Source: Karstenula rhodostoma CBS 690.94 (lineage: Eukaryota > Ascomycota > Dothideomycetes > Pleosporales > Didymosphaeriaceae). From it: a DNA stretch of 64,000 nt. Under the pieces are notes generated by a model. That model ran no database searches and was not told where the DNA came from. It was given only the letters and a program-made list of their open reading frames with translations. How positions within the stretch are numbered: position 1 is the stretch's first letter; every line of letters starts with the position of its first letter. Made by a program: the position numbers and the translations under genes. The stretch covers positions 1,577,601-1,641,600 of the forward strand of contig MU001493.1 in assembly GCA_010093485.1 (NCBI GenBank). Reading direction: 5' to 3'. Shown here in pieces: positions 12,311-24,900 of the stretch.

Positions 12311-12892
12311 TTTTGACAATCTCGGATGTAAACTAGTAGGACTTTACATTGTTGGAGTTGAACTTTGCAATAAGCCCGCAAGACGTCATGGCGGTTTGTC
12401 AGCTCGCGCCTTTCCTAATCCGGCCTAGGCGCGGACTCTACAATCTGTAGCAGGCCGGGACGTTTTGCACCCTCCATATTGTCACCATCGTATACGATTT
12501 TGCAGTGAGCAGCACGTGTGTTGAGCGCTACTGGTAGCGTAATCAAAGCTTCTAGAGATCGAGATGACGGTGCTGCACTAATTCAGCCTAATTAGACAAT
12601 GTCGGAGATGGATCACTTACTTGCAGACACGGAGACAACGAAACTTGCTGTCGAAACCGAGTCTAGCTACACAATGTACACCCCGACTGTTGTGCATCGC
12701 ACAAACATTGGACGAAACTCGCACGAATGCTTGGAAATCCTGACCTTAGCGTAATACGTCGTCGCGGTATATAAACATGCTCTCCGTCATCTCAATCATT
12801 CATTGCATCGCACATTCAACCTTCAGTCAAACAACGTACTCATCTCGCTAAAATTCGTCTCTATATTTGAGAAGCTATTGACTTCCATCACC
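12311..12892. promoter_or_regulatory. Divergent promoter between TF and SDR genes
   Basis: 582 bp between two divergent start codons. A clear TATATAAA lies at 12768-12775, about 118 nt upstream of the dehydrogenase ATG, with a pyrimidine-rich leader after it. Such divergent regulator/enzyme pairs are often co-regulated in fungi, but no operator was identified. Confidence 0.6.
12768..12775 (+). promoter_or_regulatory. TATA box of SDR gene
   Basis: Perfect TATATAAA in the intergenic DNA, 118 nt before the SDR start codon, at a reasonable distance for a fungal core promoter with a leader of about 80 nt. Confidence 0.6.
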
Positions 12893-13849
12893 ATGGCCCC
12901 CTTCCCATCTCCTACGAAGACCTGGCACTCCACAGCGTACCCATCTATCTCCCCTACTCGGCCTGATCTCAGCCAGAAAGGCAAGACCGTCCTTATCACT
13001 GGGGGTGGTACTGGCATTGGTGCTGGAACAGCACATGCCTTCGCAGAAGCGGGTGTTGCTCGCATCGCCCTTCTTGGCCGCCGCGAACAGCCCCTCCTGG
13101 ATACCAAAGCCTCTATCCAGAAGCAATACCCCAGCATCGAGGTATTCACGGCCTCCGTTGACGTCACCAAAACGAACGAGGTCAACGCCGCCTTCGAAGC
13201 TTTCGTGCCTTTGGATTCGGGAAAGAAGATAAATGTTGTCGTCAGTAGTGCAGGAGCTATAGGACCGCTAGGCGGCTTTCTCGAAGTGAGCGACGAAGAT
13301 TATCTCGACGGTATTACGTCGAATGTGACCATGGCTTGGAACATCGCGAGGGCTTTCGTTCCACGAGCTGCACCCGATGCAACGGCCATCGATGTGAACT
13401 CAAACGCGGCTCACGTCAACTACGGCGATGCTTTCGCATCTTACGGCGTGGCGAAGTGGGCCAATATCCGACTTTGGCAGGTGGTCCAGTTCAACAATCC
13501 AGGGTTTAGTGTTTATTCAATCCAACCAGGTGTCGTCGATACAGACATGAACAAAGTTGCTGGAGGCATCAAGGCTCTGAATTATGAGGATCATGGTGAG
13601 CATCTAATCACGGTCATGAGAATTTGTTCGGGCTGATTTATGCTAGTCTCCCTTCCTGCAAACTTCAACGTTTGGCTCGCGAGCCCGGAAGCTGATTTCC
13701 TGAAGGGAAAATTCTTGTGGACGAACTGGGACGTGGATGAGCTCAAATCGCAGGCCGAGGAGATCGAGAAGACGCACAAGTACAGTGTGGAGATGGTGGG
13801 CTATCCGTTTGGGGGCGAAATCGTCCCTGCGTCTGGTTGGACTGAATAG
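12893..13849 (+). CDS. Short-chain dehydrogenase/reductase
   Basis: Two exons, 12893-13595 and 13647-13849, with a 51-nt intron (GTGAGC donor, GCTAG acceptor), encode 301 residues. The Rossmann fold is evident: the glycine-rich cofactor motif TGGGTGIG at about residues 42-49, a VVSSAG segment in place of the usual NNAG, and the catalytic YGVAK (YxxxK), with VNSNAAH before it as the serine region. The end of the catalytic domain has the usual IQPGVVDTDM. It is an NAD(P)-dependent oxidoreductase of unknown substrate, probably cytosolic since no signal peptide is seen. ATG 12893 is preferred over a TTG-initiated extension because it sits 118 nt after a TATA box. It lies divergent from the zinc-finger gene and upstream of the broken GMC oxidoreductase. 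Confidence 0.9.
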
Positions 13850-14204
13850 TCTCTGAACCTGGAAGATCAACGTCTTATCCGAAAGACTTTTACCTTAGAT
13901 ACTGGCATACCACAACTCTGAATGAGGGCCAGTTGTAATGTAGCTCGCGAAAATGCATATATAAGGCGCGATTATGTCAGACACAGAATGTTGCCTTCTA
14001 ACAGATGGCATCGAATTCTTCAACGTCTTTCTGGCTCAGCTAATACATCCATGATAAGAACCTGCATATGCACGGGACAAACATGGCACTGTATTGCAGA
14101 CATACTTATACTATAAGTACTTCATTGATCCTTATGTATTTTCAAGACCCTGATCTTGTCAATTTGGTCTCAACCGATAAGACTTCATGCTTCTCATCTC
14201 CACT
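13850..14204. other. Intergenic between SDR and GMC pseudogene
   Basis: 355 bp with no supportable coding or RNA feature. It would hold the SDR 3' UTR and the former promoter of the GMC gene. Confidence 0.5.
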
Positions 14205-15786
14205 ATGGCAGACCGACCCCCCAAATTCGACAGCATCATTGTCGGTGGAGGCACGGCCGGGGTTCCCATCGCTTCCCGCCTCTCCATCTACCTTCCGTCC
14301 TCCCGTATCCTTCTCTGAGAGGCTGGCCCCGATGTCATCGCACACCCAAAAGTCACTGACCCGTCCAAAATCTTTGACCACATTTGAGAAGGCCTGCTCG
14401 TCGAATACTCTACGAATCCACAAAAACACTGCAATGACCGGCAGATCGTCAATCTAGCGGGGCATATGGATGCGTTCAAGCTCAACGTATTGTGATGTGA
14501 TTGCTGAACGCGCAGAGCATGAGCTGTTTTCGTTCAAGGGGATGGTGAAATATTTCGAAAGGGCGGAGAGGTGGCAGGATGCTGATGCTGACAACGAGTT
14601 TGATAGATTTGATGGGCCGCTGTAGACGGGTACACGTACAATCCGGATGCTACGAAAGGGGATGGTTTAGTGTTTCCGGGCGACCTCCGATTCAAGCTCA
14701 GAGAGGCAGCATAGCACACGGATGTATGATCTTTCGAAGGTGGATGTGCGGTGCGAGTCTCTTGTTGCAAAGATTCTGCTTGATGAGGAGAAGCCGTGCG
14801 ACAGGTATGGAGCTGGTGTCTAGAAAGTGACTGTTCGTTCGTAAGGAGATCATTGTGTCGTGCGGTGCTCAGAGAACGCTGCAGCCCCTGATGCTTTCTG
14901 GAATCGGGCCACGCAACGAGCCACAAAGCCTAAGTGTCAAGTCCAGATCGACACTCCTACTGTGGAAAAAAGAAAAAGAAATGTCTTCGACCACGCATGC
15001 ATAACACCATACTACAAGCTGAAAGACCCATCGAAAGGCTTCGCGCTTCCTTTCGGAGGCACCCTGCGTCCTGCGTACGGCCAAGGCTTTCCCTAGGAGT
15101 TCAATCCCTTCCCACACATCTCTCCTTCCGCACTAGCGCTGTTTCTCGTTGCAGACAAGGAAAGGGCCATATTTGGGACGGACGGAGAGCATCATCCACA
15201 CCTGAGAGACAAAAGGTGCCACTCCATGCACCTCCGGTTGTACTTCCTATTCTGGCAAACATAGATCAGTAGAATACAGACGTCGTGATCGGAGACGGGA
15301 AATATATCGCCATCACGGCACTCTATATTCTCCTACTCTCCCGAGGCGCCGACACGCTTCTTTCATCGAATTCCTATGACACGCCTGTTTGTGAACCCGA
15401 ATTCATGTCGACGGAATCGTATCGCTTCATACTGCGCATAGCGATCCGAAAAACACTTACGCTCGTACCTACGTCCCCTTTCGTCGATGTGTTGGCTGGG
15501 GAGACGCCTCCTGCGAACTCAAAGTTTCTAGCGTTGACGAAAGAGAGTTCGAATCAGGACATTGACGAAAGAGTCGAAGAGCACATGCATACGATTGCTC
15601 ATCCTATGGAGACGTGCGCTTTGGGCGATGTGTTGGACAGCGAGCTTTGGGTACGAGGAGTGAAAGGCGGAAACCTGAGAGTGTGCCCATGCAAGTGTAT
15701 TACCAGAGCCGCTGGGTGGAATGCCCTCATGTACTATCTATACGCTAGCGGAACTTTGTGCTGATTTGATGTCTGGAAGAGCATGA
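14205..15786 (+). pseudogene. Broken GMC-family FAD oxidoreductase (aryl-alcohol/choline oxidase-like)
   Basis: Pieces of one GMC flavoenzyme appear in the right order in different frames. The FAD-binding start IIVGGGTAG..ASRLS is near 14240-14280. EYSTNPQKHCNDRQIVNLAG follows at about 14400-14460, then LFSFKGMVKYFERAERW near 14524. The second GMC signature SCGAQRT..LMLSGIGP is at about 14858-14910. LSRG and CALG segments occur around 15340 and 15620, with the catalytic-region HPM at about 15600. The C-terminus, GGMPSCTIYTLAELCADL, ends at 15784-15786. Lesions include in-frame stops at 14316-14318, 14385-14387, 14623-14625 and 15094-15096, and several frame changes (near 14840 and 15690). Introns alone cannot explain these, because stops fall inside conserved blocks. 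It is not expected to make active enzyme. Aryl-alcohol or choline oxidase type is only a guess. Confidence 0.88.
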
Positions 15787-15997
15787 GGATCCATCTTAGT
15801 TTCAATCATTTTGGAAGAATGTTCAAGCCATGGTATGTCTGTATGTATGTGTGATGGAGGTTAGAAGCGTGTGCAATCGAGTTTGAGGCTGCCTGGATGG
15901 ACTGGAGAGGTGATGTCGCGGATAAGACGGTTGACCGCGGATATGCTGATGGACTGACTCATCATACGATGTTAAAAAGGAACCCCCGGGTATCGCG

Positions 15998-18659
15998 TTA
16001 TTCTGTCCGAGGCATATGCTTCATCCCTACATGACATGAATTCGTCTTGTCCTCCTCGACCCCAGCATAGAGCTCATTAGGTATCATCTGTTGCACCTCA
16101 CCCGCACTTAATCCAGCGTGTCTGTATTGCTTGCCCATCCCTAGATCTCCCCATTTCACGCCTGTGATAGGGAAATCATCCAACTGGGATGTGCTTGCAC
16201 AAAGTACTCTGATGCTTCCTAACATCTGCGGAATGACACCCTCCCTTCTATACCCAAAAACCCACCAGCATGCCCCCGTCATTGTCAAAACGAGGAAAGC
16301 AGCGATCCAGAGCGGGTACGCAGCGTACGTAATCGTGTACATAGAGTGTTCGACATGACGTGCGGTTCCCCTGTTGATCTCTTGCCATATTGTTTCCTGT
16401 GTTTGGAGAGCCTCGCCAAGCATCCAGTGCGTGAGTATGGAGTATGTCATGATAGGGAAGAGGATCTTCTTGGGAAGCTGAAGGAGGTAGTCTTGGTCGA
16501 AGGGTTCTCCTGTTACTATCGTGCAGCGAAGACGGGAGCGCTCATGTTCGAGCTTTCCCCAGTCGTACTCTTGACTGACGAGGGTGATGTTATAGATGAG
16601 CAGGAGGTAAAGAAGCGAGTAGATGAACTGCGCGCCGTTCGATATCAGAAAAGAGAGGACCTCGTTCCCTTGGTCATCGGGTGGTAAGGCGGCGATGGCT
16701 AGGGACCGGTTGAAACCTCCCCAACCACCCGACACATAGGCAAAGCGCTCACCCTGGCTCATCTGGCAAAATGGATCATCGTGAATTGAATCCTGACACT
16801 GGTATTTCGCTGCAGAGTTGGCCAGGCCTACAGGTACGGCTACTGTGATTGAAGCGGCGACCATCGCTATACTGCAAAGCGTCATTATTGTCATCTGCGT
16901 GAGCGCTGTATTTCCCAGATTCGAGATGAGACTGCGTTTGATCTTTGTTGCGATGGTAGGTTGTATCTCGTTTGTGAACCGGTCCACAGAGTTCCACTTC
17001 TTGCATTTCTGGCAGTGACCGACTTCCTCGCCAGTTCGTGATTCCTTGGTGCTTTTGCAATGCCTGTGACAAGTGTGCATGTAATGCCTTCGGTAACTTT
17101 CCTTTGCGTTGACCATGCATTCGCCTTGCACGCGGAGCTCACTATGCGAAGCCGAAGCAACAATGACGTCTCCAAATGTCAGGAGTTGTCGCTTAACATG
17201 TCCTCTTGCTAAGAAGTTGACAACGACCATGTAGACTGCCTTGACGGAAAGGGCCGCAGCGAGAACGAAAGCAGCATTCATTCGCACGTTGAAGCGACAC
17301 TGTGCAGGTTTCTTACTTCGCACTGTGCATACTACATTCTGGCCGTTAATGCAATCCCCTTCAACATACTGCCCAGAGTTGCCGGCGTCAAGTTTGTAGG
17401 TAGGCTCAAGGCCGTCAACCAGCGAGTCATCCCATGTGCCTGCGAGACCTGAACAGTTTTCTTTTGCGTATGTGACAGACATACTCGAGTAAACCAGTCC
17501 ACCTTGGTTAGCGCTGTCGATATCTTTCTTCATGAGCATAGTAGAGCGGGGGAACGAAGCTTGACCTGTCCGAAAAGCACTCCAGCAGAGGAATGAGGAT
17601 GAGCTAACGATAACAGACTCATCAATCGAGTTGTAAGTGCGGCCTGTTCGAATTACTTCTGAGTAAGTTGTCTCGTTGAAGGTGACTGTGGGCGGAGGCT
17701 CAACGACATAGGATGGCCCGACCAACGAGTTTGCCAAAAAATGAATTGGCAGCGATGTGCAGACAAGCAACAACCAAGCGGCCCATGATTTTGCTTTTCC
17801 TTTTTCTTTGCGGTTGATATTCCATGGTGAGTTGGTGCCCACTCTCGAGTCCTATGCCATAAGCCACAAGTCAGTGCGAATTCATACTGTCCGAGTACAT
17901 TGTGTTACCCCAGGAGGAGCAATGGATTACTCAGACTTTTCGTCTCGTATTGTACATAGCGCCCTGAGGATGACCTACTCCGAACTTCTCAAGCATGTAT
18001 CTCAGGTCGCTTGTCTGTAAAGAAGTGATGATTTGTTGGTAGGTATTACTCATGCCAAGTACCATAGTAGCAGCCACATTCACGACGAGAAGTACTGCGG
18101 TGTTCGTTCTAGTGGTGGCATGGCAATCTTGAGGGGCGCCTCCAACGGAGGAAGTGAACTTGTTCACGCGGTTGCCGAATGTTTGTGCGTGCGTCGCAAT
18201 AACGACCAGCATCGCAATGGCGAAAGCGCTCATGAGAAGACTCATCATTCTCAATGAGCGATCGACAAGCAATTGGTCTTTCCAGACGCCTCTTGAAACC
18301 CTGGCGGGCTCGATCTCGGCGGCGGGGTGCTTGCGTAATGAATCTTGCATATAACGAGGGAGGGGTTTTCTCCGCACCCGGGCGACAATGTTCTTCTCCC
18401 ACCCATCCTTGAATTTCTGGAGGCCACTGCTGCTTGACGATGATGAGTTTTCCGTGCGAAAGCTATTTGAGCTCAATCTATCTGCCGAGTCTCGGTGTTC
18501 AAGGGTCGTTTCGCTGCGCCGAGCCGCGCTGAGAAAGGAAGCGGACTCGAGCGCGTCACGATCAGGCGAATGGTCGCTCCACGCTGTATCGATGTATTCG
18601 GCGATGTCTTGAGATTTATGCGAGGCAGGGAGCTTGTCGTAATTGTACTTTGTCGCCAT
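15998..18659 (-). CDS. Multi-pass membrane protein, DUF6536 type
   Basis: Two exons, 17979-18659 and 15998-17851, with a 127-nt intron (GTAGGT donor, GCATAG acceptor), encode 844 residues. The join gives EKFGDSRVGTNSPWNIN, the characteristic reading through this junction in the family. About eight hydrophobic segments are visible, for example MSLLMSAFAIAMLVVIATHA, SWAAWLLLVCTSLPIHFLA, FVLAAALSVKAVYMVVVNFL and YPLWIAAFLVLTMTGACWWV. The family is common in filamentous fungi, and I know no established function for it. The N-terminal 100 residues are polar and serine-rich. A cysteine/histidine-rich loop (HYMHTCHRHC...GHCQKCKKW) lies between membrane segments and could bind metal (inference). The start is the first in-frame ATG (MATKYNYDK). 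Confidence 0.82.
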
Positions 18660-19583
18660 TCTCACCAAGATCACGGAACGGAAAGGCTTTCGCGTCTTAT
18701 TAATAGAGCACGTCGGCACGACCGTCAACGATGGGATTGTGCCAGAACATGGATTTGCCTTGAAAAGTTCGATGGATGTACAACCTTAGAGGTTGCAACA
18801 AGGTGAAAATTGCTTGATCTCCAGGCTTGGACGCCTGAAGGATCATCGTGGGTCCGTGTACACAGTAGGTGTATTCTTAGCATAGTCAAGTCGTTGCCTG
18901 TGTCAATGCAGGAATCTGTGAACCATCCGCGGATGATCGGTCCAATGATTACTGTGTAGGAAACGAGGACGCGTGGCTTGATGGCTGTGTATATGCCTGT
19001 TTTGCCCAATGAAGATTCAGCGGACCTTGCCAGAACGTAAAATCATCAGGGGGCAGAGATCCTTTTGGGGGCCAAGTTGTGCGGCTGGACTCGATTTGCG
19101 TGCGCCCGACTGTGCGGTATGTCTTGCGTCATCAGAACTGCTGGAGGATATTGCAACGTAAATCTGTCGTTGGTTGCCGAGATGGTTCTGGACGGAATCT
19201 ACCCCAGGATGGTCACATTCTGGAACGGCTTCCAGCGTTTGCAACAATATCTTCCCGTATCCGCTGCTCCATTCTCCATGTGGTGCTCGAGAGATTGATG
19301 TTTGTTGCGCATTGCAATGCAGTACCTCGGTAGGTGTTGCGCTGGGAATTGTCACGACGTGCTGGTGAGCCTGTGCGAAGACGTGGAGGTGACATGTGAC
19401 ACACTGTACACCTGCACGGTTCGGGGAAGGTACGGCTTCCATCGGCGGGTGCCCTTTCCCAGAGGTTTGTGCAACACCTCGGCCCAGTGAAAGCGGGTTA
19501 GCGGAATCGAGTCCGCCGAGGCCTTGACAACCATGCGACGCCCTTTGTGGCCTCCATTGCTGTCATACACACACCCCGAAACC
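18660..19583. other. Divergent intergenic region, DUF6536 gene / acyl-CoA dehydrogenase
   Basis: 924 bp between two divergent starts. Overlapping short frames on both strands show no recognisable domain. It presumably holds both promoters; no defined element was recognised. Confidence 0.5.
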
Positions 19584-21049
19584 ATGGCTTCCCTCGTCCG
19601 GACCTTCAGGCCGCTTGCGCGCGCAGCAAGAAGCTCATCCCGCACTGTGCGGCCAGCATTCACGCGCACCTCCCCGCAGTAAGATTCCCGCTTCCCCATG
19701 GCGATGCAAGCAACTGACGCATTGTATGCAGAACACGATGCCTCTCGGCCACAATGCCCCGTCGCGAGCTCGACATTGCCGATATACCGCCCACGCCCAT
19801 CTCCCACCTTTCCGAAACCGAGATGCTCATGGCCGATTCGGTCCAAAAGTTCGCCAATGATGCCATCCTGCCCAAGGTGCGGGATATGGACGAGGCCGAG
19901 ATGATGGACCCGGCAGTGGTAGAACAGCTGTTCGAGCAAGGACTCATGGGCATCGAGATACCGGAGGAGTACGGCGGCTCGGGCATGAACTTCACATCGG
20001 CCATCATTGCCATTGAGGAGCTTGCGCGGATAGACCCCAGCGTCAGTGTCATGTGCGATGTACACAACACCTTGTGCAACACTGCCCTGCTCAAGTATGG
20101 CTCGGAGGACTTGAAGAAGAAGTGGCTCCCGAAGCTGGCCACGGACACAGTCGGTACGTCGAGCGCTCCAGGCCACACACCGATAACTCATGCTGACACT
20201 CTCAGCTTCCTTCTGCCTCTCAGAGCCTGTCTCCGGGTCGGACGCGTTCGCACTCGCAACCAAAGCCACACGAACGGAGAACGGCTACAAGATCAACGGT
20301 GGCAAGATGTGGATAACGAACAGCCACGAAGCCAACTTCTTCATCGTCTTTGCCAACCTTGACCCGAGCAAGAAGTACAAGGGCATCACGGCCTTCATTG
20401 TGGAGAAGGGGACGCCCGGCTTCGAGATCTCCAAGAAGGAGAAGAAGCTTGGCATCAAGGCCAGCAGCACGTGCGTCATCACGTTTGACGACGTAGAGAT
20501 CCCCAAGGAGAACCTGCTCGGCAACGAGTTCGAGGGATACAAATATGCCATTGGACTTCTTAACGAAGGTCGCATTGGCATTGCCGCGCAGATGACTGGT
20601 CTGGCTCTTGGTGCTTGGGAAAACGCCGCCAGGTGTGTGGAACGCTCAGCGCAAAGCATGTAATGATGTTGACAGTGAACAGGTATGTGTGGAACGACCG
20701 CAAGCAATTCGGCCAGTACGTCGGCGAGTTCCAGGGCATGCAGCACCAGCTCGGCCAAGCCTGGACCGAGATCCAGGCTGCACGCGCCCTCGTCTTCAAT
20801 GCAGCCCGCAAGAAGGAAGCTGGCGAGGACTTTGTAATGGATGCGGCAATGGCGAAGCTGTACTCTTCGCAGGTTGCTGGGAAGGTCTCCGGGCAGGCTG
20901 TGGAGTGGATGGGCGGCATGGGATTCGTAAGAGAAGGCTTGGCGGAGAAGTTCTTCCGCGACAGCAAGATTGGTGCCATCTACGAGGGCACAAGCAACAT
21001 CCAGTTGACGACCATTGCGAAACAGTTGCAGAAGACGTACACGCGGTAA
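19584..21049 (+). CDS. Short/branched-chain acyl-CoA dehydrogenase, mitochondrial
   Basis: Four exons, 19584-19678, 19732-20153, 20206-20632 and 20683-21049, with introns of 53, 52 and 50 nt, encode 436 residues. The N-terminus (MASLVRTFRPLARAARSSSR) is Arg/Ser-rich without acids, as in a mitochondrial presequence. The enzyme body starts near IADIPPTPISHLSETE. Family signatures include EEYGGSG, SEPVSGSDA, GKMWITNS, and the active-site Glu416 in IYEGTSNIQL, placed as in short- and short/branched-chain acyl-CoA dehydrogenases. It oxidises short or branched acyl-CoA (for example 2-methylbutyryl-CoA) with FAD, passing electrons to ETF; that is family knowledge. A long antisense frame over exons 1-3 is a shadow. 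Confidence 0.93.
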
Positions 21050-21981
21050 CGGGCGGCCATCGGTTGATGGGACAAAGGTTGGCGGAAGGCGATATCTTGG
21101 TACATTGTTGCCAGGTGGAGCAATTATTTGACATGTACCGATCGAAAGGGACCGAAGCGGTCGCCCGTTGTTGCTATGTCGTGCGTGTAGAGTTGGCAGC
21201 CATACCGTCCCCGTCCACTCGTGTGCGGGACGTCCGCTGCAGATTTACGCGTGCATTACAGAGAGATCTCGGTGCAGGGACCTCGGATCTCAGATGGCGG
21301 CGTGGCTGGAGCTAGTAGCGAAGCGAGCAAATCTTCAGTCGGCCGTCCCCAGGTTGCGACACGGCGGCTGTTTGCAGAGCCGAGTTTGTCGCATAGGGAC
21401 CATGTGTGCGTTGTGTTTTTGCGCACCGGTTGTACTATGTCGCAGCAGGCAACGCACTTTACTGCGTTGGCATTGAGAAGGCCCACCGGGAATCGCCTGC
21501 CTCCACGCCTGCACCTGCACCTGCACGGCCACGCTGTCTCCCCACCATATCGTGACTCGTTGTGCCGCCGCGCCGTCTCCCCCCAAGTCGCGCCATTTTT
21601 CGCCCACGCAGGCTGATGGCGTTCGTCCCGAGCGTCCCAAGTCTCTTGCTAAATTAGCTGCGCGGCTCTGACACCACCGCCTGCCCCATGACGGCACGCT
21701 TCGTTTGTTAGTCGACAACGACCCCAAACGCCTGTTCTCTCCTTTCCAGTCTCCTCTTTTGCCTCTCCTCTTCGCCCCTAGAGCCGTTTCATGCCTATTA
21801 TTACCAACCTCTTTCTTATCCGTGGCCCTGCTGTTGATCTTCGGTTCCTTCGCGTGTCAATTCGCTCACCGCAGCACGGCACCATCCGCTCTCCAGCAAA
21901 TCATCGGCCACGCATTGTCTGTCGCGTGGCACACCGCCAGCCACAGCATACTGTTGACCGCAGCCGAATATAAACACGTCC
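21050..21981. other. Intergenic upstream of coiled-coil gene
   Basis: 932 bp with no domain-bearing frame. The last 250 bp are pyrimidine-rich with an ATATAAAC about 15 nt before the coiled-coil ATG, probably too close to be its TATA box. Confidence 0.45.
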
Positions 21982-24900
21982 ATGTCTGTAATTCTCGATG
22001 CAGCCCAGATTGGTACCGACATGGCGACCGAGCGTGCCTCGGATAGGCATCCCACTCGCGCTGCATCGCGATCCCGTTTGAGCCGAGAAAACACCATGCC
22101 TTCGGCCCTTCTGAGGAGAGACAGGTCTGCGTCGGCAACGCCCAAGGTTGAGCGCACCATGTCCATGACCGACAGCTTCATACTGGAACATCTCAGGCAG
22201 CCTGGCCCTCAATCTCCTCCGTCTGAGCTCGACGATGAGTCGCAACCTGCATCTCCCCGCAAAGACAAAGAGTCTTTCGCGCCGATATCCAACTGGGCGC
22301 ACTTGTCATACCTTAAAAATCAGAGGAACCAGCTCCGAACACAACTCAAGCTTCACCAGGTTGCGGGTGCGGAAGCGAAACACTCCATATCCTCCCTCCG
22401 CCGTCTTGCGTTTCGCATGGCAGTCAACATCTCCGTAAAGGAGAAACAAATTGCCAACACAGCGCGCAACCTCGCTAGCAGCCGCAAGAAGAATTATCTA
22501 TCCACCCGGGATACCGAGAAGAGGATCGCAGAGCTCACCAAGAGCTTGCAAGAGGAGGAGTTCCGGAACAAGGATATCCTCGAATGCCTGGAGAAGGCTT
22601 CAATGCTCACGCTGCAGTGTAAGTGTTCTACTCTCACTCCTCTGCGCTTATATTAATAGTACCACAGATTCCGACCCTGATCCCGAAGTATTGAATCGCA
22701 TGCAGCCTGGCCTCGCGTCTCCACCGAACACACCGCCGACTCGCTTCGTGAACGGAACCCAGAACTCTGTTGGACCGCCCAGGACCCCCACACGGTCTCG
22801 CAGCTCACTATGGGGCAACCACGGGTGGGACTTGAATTCAGAGTCTAGCATTGCCGATGTACGCACGCAAGATGACCGTTGGATCCAAGCGAAGCGGGAG
22901 TCGAACCGCGCGCTTGCAGTGTGTCGAAACAGGATCGCAGAGTTGCAAGCAGAATGTACGAAGAGCAACGACGCGGCGGTTTCCTTCGGTGCAACGCAAA
23001 TAGAGCTGGAAGCGGAGATTCAGAACCACCAGACGCGCATCGCAAGCCTGGAGCGATCTAGAGCTGCTGTTGAAGAGGCCCTGCGCGAAACGAAGCTGCA
23101 GCTCGAGGAATCGGCCAAGATTCAGGGAGAGCTACGTGCTAGTTTACAATACGAGAGCGAGGAAATTGAGAAGCTCGAGAGCATATCCAAGGATCGACAA
23201 GAATCCATCGGGAAATTGGAAGCAGAGAAAAAATCCCTGGAAGAGAAACTGCAAGATTGCAACGGCCGCTTGCAGAAGTTGGAGACGTATACGACCGGGC
23301 TGGAGGAAGAAGTTCACGTCCTGCATAGGAAGCTTCGTGAAGCAGAAAAACGCGAGATAGACCTTCGGGACCGCCTTGCCGAAAACGATATCGATCGAAC
23401 CACAATGGCCGAGCAACTGAAGCATGGTCGTGAGAATATGGCTACTTTGGAGAAGTCAGTATCCTTCTTCCAGAGTCAGATCCTGGAAGAAACCAAGAAG
23501 AGCAAAGTTTCTGATGGAGCCATCTTTTCCTTGAGGAATGATTTGAAAGAATCAGAAGATCTCAAGAGCCATGCAGAAGCGGCTCTAGCGATAGCACGAG
23601 GATCCTTGACCGAACTTGAGTCTAGGTTTCACTCGGCGCAGGAGGCTAACCATGATTTGCGAGCGGAAATGGGGTCGACCATCTTAGCCCAACGCGAATT
23701 AACAGAGGAGCTCCATTCAATTAAAGGGCACCTTGCTGATGAGATTGGTCAGAAGGAGAAACTCCAGTCTGACGTAGACGCACTGCGACGATCTCGGGAT
23801 GCTCTGGAACACGACTTGGAATCCGCCGTGGCTAGATTACAGCTGCTAAAAGAAGCGGATGCAGTTACGAAACAAGAGCTACAGTCTATAAGAGAATCAA
23901 AAGCTGCGGTTGAACACGATCTTGAAGTCGCTCGCGGACACTCTGGTGAACTACAACGAGAGCTGAACGAGAGCAATGGCAAGCTCGCTTCACTGCAAAC
24001 GCACGCGACTGAATTGACTACTCAGTTGCAAGAAGCAGAACAGGCCAGGGCAACTCTCACAACACAGCTAAAGGACTCCGAGGATATGAGGAGTGTACTG
24101 GAGTCCCAACTGGAAGACTCTCATAAGGCAAGGTCTGAGACGGTAACACGTCTTAACACCGTACTCGGCTTGAAAGCGGACGTTGAGCGGGAGCGAGATG
24201 CCCACCAATCTCGACTAGCTCACATGGAATCGGAGGCGTCTAGCATGCAATCTCAATTGTCGCTGCTGAGTGACGAGCTTTACCAGAGCCAACAGTCGCA
24301 GGCTGAGTTTGAGGAACACCTTGGCAAGATACAGTCCGAGGCTCACATTCTCAGCGCTGAGAAATCAGCCCTGCAGGAGCAGTTGTCCGTGAATCTACAA
24401 TCCCATGCTGAAGCGCAAGATCATTTGAATTCTCTTCAAGGCGAAGCAGCGACCTTGAACAGCCGTATTGCTGAATTACAGGCCAGAGCGGATGCGAGCG
24501 ATGCCTCAAAAGCAGAGGTAGAGCGCAGTTTGCGTGAAGCGGTACAGAGCCTTCAGCACCTGAAAAGCGAGCTTACCAACACGCAAACTCGATTGTCAAC
24601 CGCTGACGGAGAAGGTGAAACTCTCCGGTCGAAGCTTTCCAGTCTGGAAACGAACTGGGCTCTCATCCAGGCTTCCAAGAGGGAGGTTACTCTACAATTG
24701 AACGAGGCAACCGAGGTTAACAGTAAGCGGGAAACCGAGGTCAAGTCACTCGAGTCCCACCTGGGTGAGGTGACTTCCGAAAGAGACGAACTGCTTGCGA
24801 AGCTTTCTGCGACCGAACAGGCTCTTTACAAACTACAGGAGACAAGGGGCGATCTGGAGGTGCTCTTGGCTAAAGAGACCAAATCGAACATGAAGTTGGA

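Noticed and set aside
19352..20269. 305-codon minus-strand frame
   Set aside because: Antisense shadow of the first exons of the acyl-CoA dehydrogenase, with no domain of its own.
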